64,000 nucleotides of DNA from NCBI RefSeq assembly GCF_003865135.1, contig NZ_BHZC01000001.1, positions 8,556,001 to 8,620,000 on the forward strand, given 5' to 3'. The stretch comes from Streptomyces chrestomyceticus JCM 4735. Its GTDB lineage: Bacteria; Actinomycetota; Actinomycetes; Streptomycetales; Streptomycetaceae. Within the stretch, counting starts at the first letter, position 1. Every line of letters begins with the position of its first letter. The notes beneath the pieces were generated by a model. The model was not told where the DNA came from. It saw nothing but the letters and a program-made list of their open reading frames with translations, and did not search any database. Positions 59,512 through 64,000 of the stretch are shown here, one piece after another. The position numbers and the translations under genes were made by a program.

Positions 59512-60372
59512 CTATTCGGCCCAGGCCCGCTCCAGTAGGGAGCCGAAGGCGGCGGGCTCTCGCCCGATCAGCTCGGCCATCGTCGGGTCGACAGCGGTGA
59601 ACTCGCCATTGCGCGCCGCGGCGAAGATGCTCAGCATCAGGTCGGCGACCGGAGCCGGGGCGCCGTGCGCCAGAGCCTGCTCACGGAAGACGTCGCCGGG
59701 GACGACGGTGCGGGTGATGGGCCGCCCGGTGACCTGGGACGCGAGTTCGGCGACGGTGTCGAAGTCGAGTGCCGCCGGACCGGTGAGCGGCGGAGTGGGC
59801 CCCTCGAAGCGGCCCTCGTCGGCGAGGATCACTGCGGCGGCCTCGGCGAGGTCGTCGTGGCCGGTCCAGGCGACCGGGCCGTCGGCGGGCAGGGCGATGT
59901 CGCCGGTGTGCCGGGCGGACTCGAGGAACTGCAGGGCGCTGGCCGCGTAGAAGCCGTTGCGCAGCGCGGTCCAGGGCAGGCCGGTGGCGCGCAGCAGGTC
60001 CTCGGTTGCCGCGTGGTCGCGGCACGGCGGGAAGCGGGAGTCGTGGGCGGCGCCCGTCTGGCTGGTGTAGAGGATGCGGCCGGCGCCGGCCTGCACGGCG
60101 GCGTCGATGGCCGCGCGGTGGCCGCTGACGCACTCCTCGCCCGTGCGGTCGAGCGAGACGAGGAGCAGTTGCCCGGCCCCCTCGAAGGCGTGCACGAGCG
60201 AGGCGGGGTCGTCGAAGCTGCCCTGGCGGACGCGGACGCCGCGGTCGGCGAGGTCCTTCGCCGTGCGGGGGTCGCGGACGCTGACGCCGACGCGGTCGGC
60301 GGGGACGCGCTCCAGCAGGCGCTCGACGGTGCGGCGGCCGAGCCTGCCGGTGGCTCCGGTCACGATGATCAT
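59512..60372 (-). CDS. NmrA-like NAD(P)-binding oxidoreductase
   Basis: A 286-residue atypical SDR: MIIVTGATGRLGRRTVERLL at the N-terminus, VRVRQGSFDDPASLVHAFEG, LLLVSLDRTGEECVSGHRAA, and a C-terminal substrate domain. It matches NmrA/quinone-oxidoreductase-like proteins that reduce quinones or sense NADPH. GGGAGG precedes the ATG. It is divergent from a TetR gene over 88 bases containing inverted repeats, so it is the probable target. Confidence 0.87.
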   Translation of the reverse strand: MIIVTGATGRLGRRTVERLLERVPADRVGVSVRDPRTAKDLADRGVRVRQGSFDDPASLVHAFEGAGQLLLVSLDRTGEECVSGHRAAIDAAVQAGAGRILYTSQTGAAHDSRFPPCRDHAATEDLLRATGLPWTALRNGFYAASALQFLESARHTGDIALPADGPVAWTGHDDLAEAAAVILADEGRFEGPTPPLTGPAALDFDTVAELASQVTGRPITRTVVPGDVFREQALAHGAPAPVADLMLSIFAAARNGEFTAVDPTMAELIGREPAAFGSLLERAWAE

Positions 60373-60408
60373 GGGGCCTCCCAATGCCGTTTCCAGTGGA
60401 ATCACCGT

Positions 60409-60432
60409 AACGATAACACTGGAAATATCGTT
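60409..60432. promoter_or_regulatory. candidate TetR operator between nmrA-like gene and tetR
   Basis: AACGATA (60409-60415) and TATCGTT (60426-60432) form an inverted repeat around ten bases. An overlapping CCAGTG...CACTGG pair flanks it on the left. Central position between divergent starts favours a regulator site. Confidence 0.55.
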
Positions 60433-60460
60433 GGAATCAAATCTTCGATACCATTGGTTC

Positions 60461-61183
60461 ATGGCTATGCGCGACACCACCGGCAGCCCCCGCGACCGCA
60501 TCGTCGAAGCGGCTGTCGACCTCCTGGAAAAGGGCGGGCCGGACGCGGTGAGCACCCGCGCGGTCGCCGCCGCGGCCGGCATGCAACCGCCGGCGATCTA
60601 CCGCCTCTTCGGCGACAAGGAGGGACTCCTCGAGGCCGTCGCCGAGCACGGCTACACCCAGTTCCTCCAGAGCAAACGCGACCAGCTCGACCCCGACCCG
60701 CAGGACCCGGTGCAGGAGCTGCGCCGCGGCTGGGACACGGTGGTGGAATTCGGCATCTCCCGCCCCGAGCTGTTCGCGGTGATGAACCGGGCCACCGGCC
60801 GGGGATCGGACGCGGCACACCGCGCGGGCCTGGAGATCCTCCGTGGGCGGGTGCGCCGGCTGGCGGCCGGCGGGTGGCTGCGGGGCGACGAGGAGCTGGC
60901 CGCCCAGATCATCCAGGCAACCGGCCAAGGCGCGGTCACCACCTGGCACTCCACCCCCGCGGAGCGCCGCGATCCGGCACTGTTGACCGTCCTGCGTGAA
61001 TCCATGGTCGCGGCCATCACCCGCGCCGCACCGACACTCCCCGCCGCGGAGTCCGGTCCCGCCGCAGCGGCCCGCGCCCTGCGCGCCGCCCTCCCCGACA
61101 ACGCCGATGTCCTGAGCGACGCCGAGCAGCGCCTGCTGCGCGAGTGGCTCACCCGCCTGGCGGCGGACGGTGACGCGCCTTGA
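60461..61183 (+). CDS. TetR-family regulator
   Basis: A 240-residue repressor. HTH is DRIVEAAVDLLEKGGPDAVS, TRAVAAAAGMQPPAIYRLFG, DKEGLLEAVAEHGYTQFL. The C-terminal ligand domain holds TVVEFGISRPELFAVMNRAT, which fits TetR proteins controlling oxidoreductases. No clear ribosome site; the transcript may start at or very near the ATG. It is divergent from the NmrA-like gene. Confidence 0.87.
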   Translation: MAMRDTTGSPRDRIVEAAVDLLEKGGPDAVSTRAVAAAAGMQPPAIYRLFGDKEGLLEAVAEHGYTQFLQSKRDQLDPDPQDPVQELRRGWDTVVEFGISRPELFAVMNRATGRGSDAAHRAGLEILRGRVRRLAAGGWLRGDEELAAQIIQATGQGAVTTWHSTPAERRDPALLTVLRESMVAAITRAAPTLPAAESGPAAAARALRAALPDNADVLSDAEQRLLREWLTRLAADGDAP

Positions 61184-61191
61184 TCACCTCT

Positions 61192-61235
61192 CCGCCGCCC
61201 ACCGTCGACAACGCTCGTGGTCAATACACCTGGCG
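61192..61235 (+). mobile_element. IS481-type 3'-end relic (copy 3)
   Basis: Plus-strand PPTVDNARGQYTW and the bases TGGTCAATACACCTGG correspond to the RVNNPAGQYT end of the two larger copies. Only the last codons and terminal bases remain, in opposite orientation to copies 1 and 2. Confidence 0.45.
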
Positions 61236-61288
61236 CGCCCTCGGCCTGGCAGCAGGTGTCGCTCGGCGAACCGTGCGCACCGCGCTGA

Positions 61289-61657
61289 TCACGCACTCAG
61301 CGCCCACTCCCGAAGCTGTGCCGGCACCCCGCGCGTCAGCTCGCCGGGCGCCCCGTCGAGATCACCGCGGGCGAGTACGGCTTCGTCGAGCCGGCGCCAG
61401 TCCACCGCGTCCAGGAACCCGGCCACGACGCGCCGTACATCCGCCGGCTCGACCCTCGCGTCCGCCAGGCCCTCGAACCGCACGCCGTTCCAGCCCTTGG
61501 CCACGTACAGCGTCACTTCGGGCCCTTCGTCCACGATTTGGGTGATCCGATATGCCTCCACCGACGAGGCGTCATCGTGGCCGTCGACCTCGATGACGGC
61601 GGGCTGCTCAGGAGCGGCGGGCATACGAACCCGGTGGTGCTGATCGAACGTGCTCAT
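61289..61657 (-). CDS. hypothetical protein
   Basis: A 122-residue protein starting MSTFDQHHRVRMPAAPEQPA, with VIEVDGHDDASSVEAYRITQ, EVTLYVAKGWNGVRFEGLAD and VVAGFLDAVDWRRLDEAVLA. Alternating strands suggest a small alpha/beta domain. No cysteines or signal. There is no good ribosome site, and an IS-end-like repeat begins 22 bases upstream, so its promoter and 5' end may have been replaced. Function unknown. Confidence 0.55.
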   Translation of the reverse strand: MSTFDQHHRVRMPAAPEQPAVIEVDGHDDASSVEAYRITQIVDEGPEVTLYVAKGWNGVRFEGLADARVEPADVRRVVAGFLDAVDWRRLDEAVLARGDLDGAPGELTRGVPAQLREWALSA

Positions 61658-61678
61658 GTTTCGGAGCCGAGTACTCCA

Positions 61679-61725
61679 GTCCGACTTCGCGATCTTGTCG
61701 CTGATCCTGCTGGGAACGGGTACGG
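61679..61725. repeat. 47-bp direct repeat, left copy
   Basis: Begins GTCCGACTTCGCGATCTTGT and ends GGGAACGGGTACGG; 43 of 47 bases match 62962-63008. The right copy directly precedes an IS701-type transposase relic, so it looks like an insertion-sequence end. The two copies bracket the aldo-keto reductase gene. Confidence 0.75.
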
Positions 61726-61961
61726 TCGCTGGGCCGCTGCACCCGCTGGTGAAGACGGCCGGGAAATACGCGGTGTCCGGGCCCTGTGGCGACCTGCTGT
61801 CGGTGGACTGCTTCACCCTCACCCGCTCCCGCCGCGCCTGTCCCGCCGGCGGGGGCCGGTCCTCCGGCTTGACTTCGAGGGCGCTCCAAGTCCTAGCGTC
61901 ACAGGCGTTCGTCAGCCTTCGAGGTACCGCCCGCTCCGCCGGGCAGGAGGAGTATCCGCGC

Positions 61962-62954
61962 ATGATCACCCGAACCACGCTCGGCTCACCCGGTCTCCCC
62001 GTCAGCGCGATGGGCCTGGGGTGCATGGGGATGAGTGAGAGCTACGGCGCCTCCGACTGGGACGGCGGCATGGCCACCATCGACCGGGCCCTGGAGCTGG
62101 GCATCACCTTCCTGGACACCTCCGACTCCTACGGCACCGGGCACAACGAGGTGCTGGTGGGCCGGGCCGTCCACGGCCGCCGAGACCAGGTGCAGCTGGC
62201 CACCAAGTTCGGCATCGACCGCAGCGCCGGCGACCGGGCACGCCGCATCCGCGGTGCCCGGGACTACGTGCTGCGCTCCTGCGACGCCTCGCTGTTGCGG
62301 CTGGGCGTCGAGGTGATCGACCTGTACTACGCCCACCGTCCGCCCCAGGACGTGGAGATCGAGGAGACCGTTGGGGCAATGGCCGAGCTGGTCGAGGCGG
62401 GCAAGGTCCGCCATCTGGGCCTGTCCGAGGTCGACGGCGAGCTGCTGCGCCGGGCGCACGCGGTGCACCCGATCACCGCGGTGCAGAGCGAGTACTCGCT
62501 GTGGACCCGCGACGTCGAGGCCATCACCCCGGTGATGGCCGAGCTGGGGGTCGGGCTGGTGCCGTACTCGCCGCTGGGCCGGGGGTTCCTGACCGGCACC
62601 CTGGACCGCTCCACACTGGGCGAGAAGGACTTCCGGCGCACCAACCCCCGCTTCACCGGCGAGGCGGGCGAGGCCAACGAGAAGATCACGCAGACCGTGC
62701 GCGAGGTGGCCGACCGGCTGGGCGCCACCCCCGCCCAGGTGGCGCTGGCCTGGGTGTACGCCCAGACCGAGCGGCTCGGGGTGGCGGTGGCGACTATTCC
62801 GGGCACCCGCAGCCCGGCCCGGCTGGAGCAGAACGCGGCCGCGCTGGAGCTCACCCTGGACGCCGAGGCACTGGCCGCGCTGGGCCCGCTGAGCGATCAG
62901 GTGACGGGCGAGCGCTACACCCCCGCACACACCGCTGAGGTCGCCCGGGGTTAG
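61962..62954 (+). CDS. aldo/keto reductase
   Basis: A 330-residue NADPH-dependent carbonyl reductase of the YajO/YghZ-like type. Start is MITRTTLGSPGLPVSAMGLG. The catalytic tetrad is Asp and Tyr in FLDTSDSYGTG, Lys in LATKFGIDR, His in YYAHRPPQDV; the cofactor end is IPGTRSPARLEQNAAALE. AGGAGGAG lies about ten bases before the ATG. Product would be a soluble detoxifying reductase. It stands between two copies of an IS-end repeat, so it may have moved as a passenger. Confidence 0.92.
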   Translation: MITRTTLGSPGLPVSAMGLGCMGMSESYGASDWDGGMATIDRALELGITFLDTSDSYGTGHNEVLVGRAVHGRRDQVQLATKFGIDRSAGDRARRIRGARDYVLRSCDASLLRLGVEVIDLYYAHRPPQDVEIEETVGAMAELVEAGKVRHLGLSEVDGELLRRAHAVHPITAVQSEYSLWTRDVEAITPVMAELGVGLVPYSPLGRGFLTGTLDRSTLGEKDFRRTNPRFTGEAGEANEKITQTVREVADRLGATPAQVALAWVYAQTERLGVAVATIPGTRSPARLEQNAAALELTLDAEALAALGPLSDQVTGERYTPAHTAEVARG

Positions 62955-62961
62955 GACGCCG

Positions 62962-63008
62962 GTCCGACTTCGCGATCTTGTCGCGGACCCGGCCGGGAAC
63001 GGGTACGG
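62962..63008. repeat. 47-bp direct repeat, right copy (IS701-type end)
   Basis: GTCCGACTTCGCGATCTTGT ... GGGAACGGGTACGG, seven bases past the aldo-keto reductase stop and 45 bases before the degraded transposase. See the left copy at 61679. Confidence 0.75.
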
Positions 63009-63053
63009 CCACCGCCTGATCATCGGGGGTCGTGTGGACTCTTGAAGATCGTG

Positions 63054-64000
63054 CGATGGCCGCGAGCCACAGCGCAGACCCTGCCCGCTGGTGGGCGAGG
63101 TTCGACCGGGCACGGTCCGGATCGCGGGCCGGTTCGGGCGGGTTGCGCCACGGAGGACCGCCCGCGCCCCTCTGCTCGGGCTGCTGTCGGGCGTTGAGCG
63201 GAAGAACTGCTGGTAGCTGGCCGAACAAGCCGGTCACGCCCGGCCCGGGCCGATGCAGCGCCCGCTGCGCTACGCCCGCTGGGACGCCGATGCCGTCCGC
63301 GACGACCTGCGAGCCTACGCCGCCGAACACCTTGGCACCGACGGCGGTGTCCTGGTCGCGGACGAGACCGGCTTCGTGACGAAGGGGTCCGCCTCGGCGG
63401 GCGTGCCACGGCAGTACACCGGCACCGCCGGACGCATCGAGAACGGCCAGGTCGGTGTGCTCCTCGCTCACGCCACCCGCCGGGGACGGGCGTTGATCGA
63501 CCGCCGGCCCTACCTGCCCGAGCACTCCTGGTGCACCGATCCCGAGCGCCGCCGGGCCGCCGGGATACCCGACGAGGTGGCCTTCCCCACCAAGCCCCGC
63601 CTGGCCGGTGAGATGATCGCTGCCGCGCTCGACGGCGGTAGCACCGTCTCCTGGGTGACCGGCGACGAGGCATACGGCCAGGACCCGTAGCTGCGAACAA
63701 CCCTGGAAAAACGCGGCATCGGCTACGTCATGGCCATCGCCTGCTCGATTCGGGTCCGCCTCAACCACGGCCGTACTCCCGTCCGCGCGGACACCATCGC
63801 TGGCCGTCTGCCCGCCACGGCCTGGCACCGCCACAGCGCCGGCAACGGAGCGAAAGGCCCGCGCTACTACGACTGGGCCTGGATCCACATCGGCGCCGGC
63901 AGCCACCGCCACCTGCTCATCCGCCGCAACCGGACCACCGGCGAACTCGCCTTCTACCTGTGCTGGTCACCCGCCCAGGTGCCCCCGGCCGAACTGGTTC
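63054..64000 (+). pseudogene. IS701-type transposase, inactivated, runs off the end
   Basis: Frame 1 reads RIAGRFGRVAPRRTARAPLL, GLLSGVERKNCW, TAG (63214), LAEQAGHARPGPMQRPLRYA and then DETGFVTKGSASAGVPRQYT, GRIENGQVGVLLAHATRRGR, GEMIAAALDGGSTVSWVTGD, EAYGQDP, TAG (63688), LRTTLEKRGIGYVMAIA. These are the DDE-type core motifs of the IS701 group. Two amber codons plus a frameshift near 63110 make it non-functional. The coding match continues to the window edge. Confidence 0.8.

Noticed and set aside
1..64000. tRNA, rRNA and CRISPR arrays
   Set aside because: I looked for tRNA-type cloverleaf ends, rRNA stretches and regularly spaced repeats by eye and saw none; a covariance scan would be decisive.

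Overview
The window is high-GC actinobacterial DNA, almost certainly from a Streptomyces chromosome. The signs are strong third-position G/C bias, GTG/TTG starts behind purine-rich ribosome sites, ATGA-coupled stops and starts, Tat-type secreted hydrolases, a SigB-class sigma factor, and many GntR/TetR/MerR/AraC regulators. I recognised no rRNA, tRNA or CRISPR array.

Layout. 1-4.1 kb: broken ABC ATPase with intact permease, M20 hydrolase, two small proteins. 4.2-9.2 kb: stress block of large catalase, SigB-class sigma factor, two-domain VOC protein and a methyltransferase behind a Zur-like palindrome. 9.3-15.3 kb: four-gene operon of APC permease, decarboxylase-fold PLP enzyme, cysteine-synthase/rhodanese fusion and class V cysteine-desulfurase-like enzyme. 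This is the best candidate for an uncharacterised pathway. 15.6-30.1 kb: secreted enzymes (M9-like collagenase, M4 protease, PL9-like pectate lyase, EEP phosphodiesterase) among regulators, an orphan histidine kinase and small proteins. 30.1-37.6 kb: AlkB, a split GNAT gene, YiiX-like hydrolase, a broken VanZ gene, a VOC fragment, and a hydrolase/AraC pair.

37.7-42.2 kb: cold-shock/RNA island with an RsbW-like ATPase, a MerR gene behind a roughly 600-nt structured leader, two small proteins, a DEAD-box helicase and a cold-shock protein. 42.6-44.3 kb: graveyard of gene fragments (uppP tail, conjugation-like ATPase, histidine kinase). 44.3-53.2 kb: catabolic island with secreted GH36 glycosidase, GntR/UTRA regulator, tagatose-bisphosphate aldolase subunits (kbaZ, kbaY), AgaS isomerase/deaminase, a BadF-type amino-sugar kinase and an EamA permease. 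Together they suggest non-PTS use of galactosamine or N-acetylgalactosamine. 53.2-64 kb: IS-scarred accessory DNA with three IS481-type relics, two regulator/target pairs, an epimerase, an aldo-keto reductase between copies of an IS-end-like repeat, and a dead IS701-type transposase running off the end.

Indels recur in otherwise well conserved genes (ABC ATPase, M4 leader, GNAT, VanZ). Either this strain carries many young pseudogenes or the assembly has residual errors. Raw reads would be needed to decide which.
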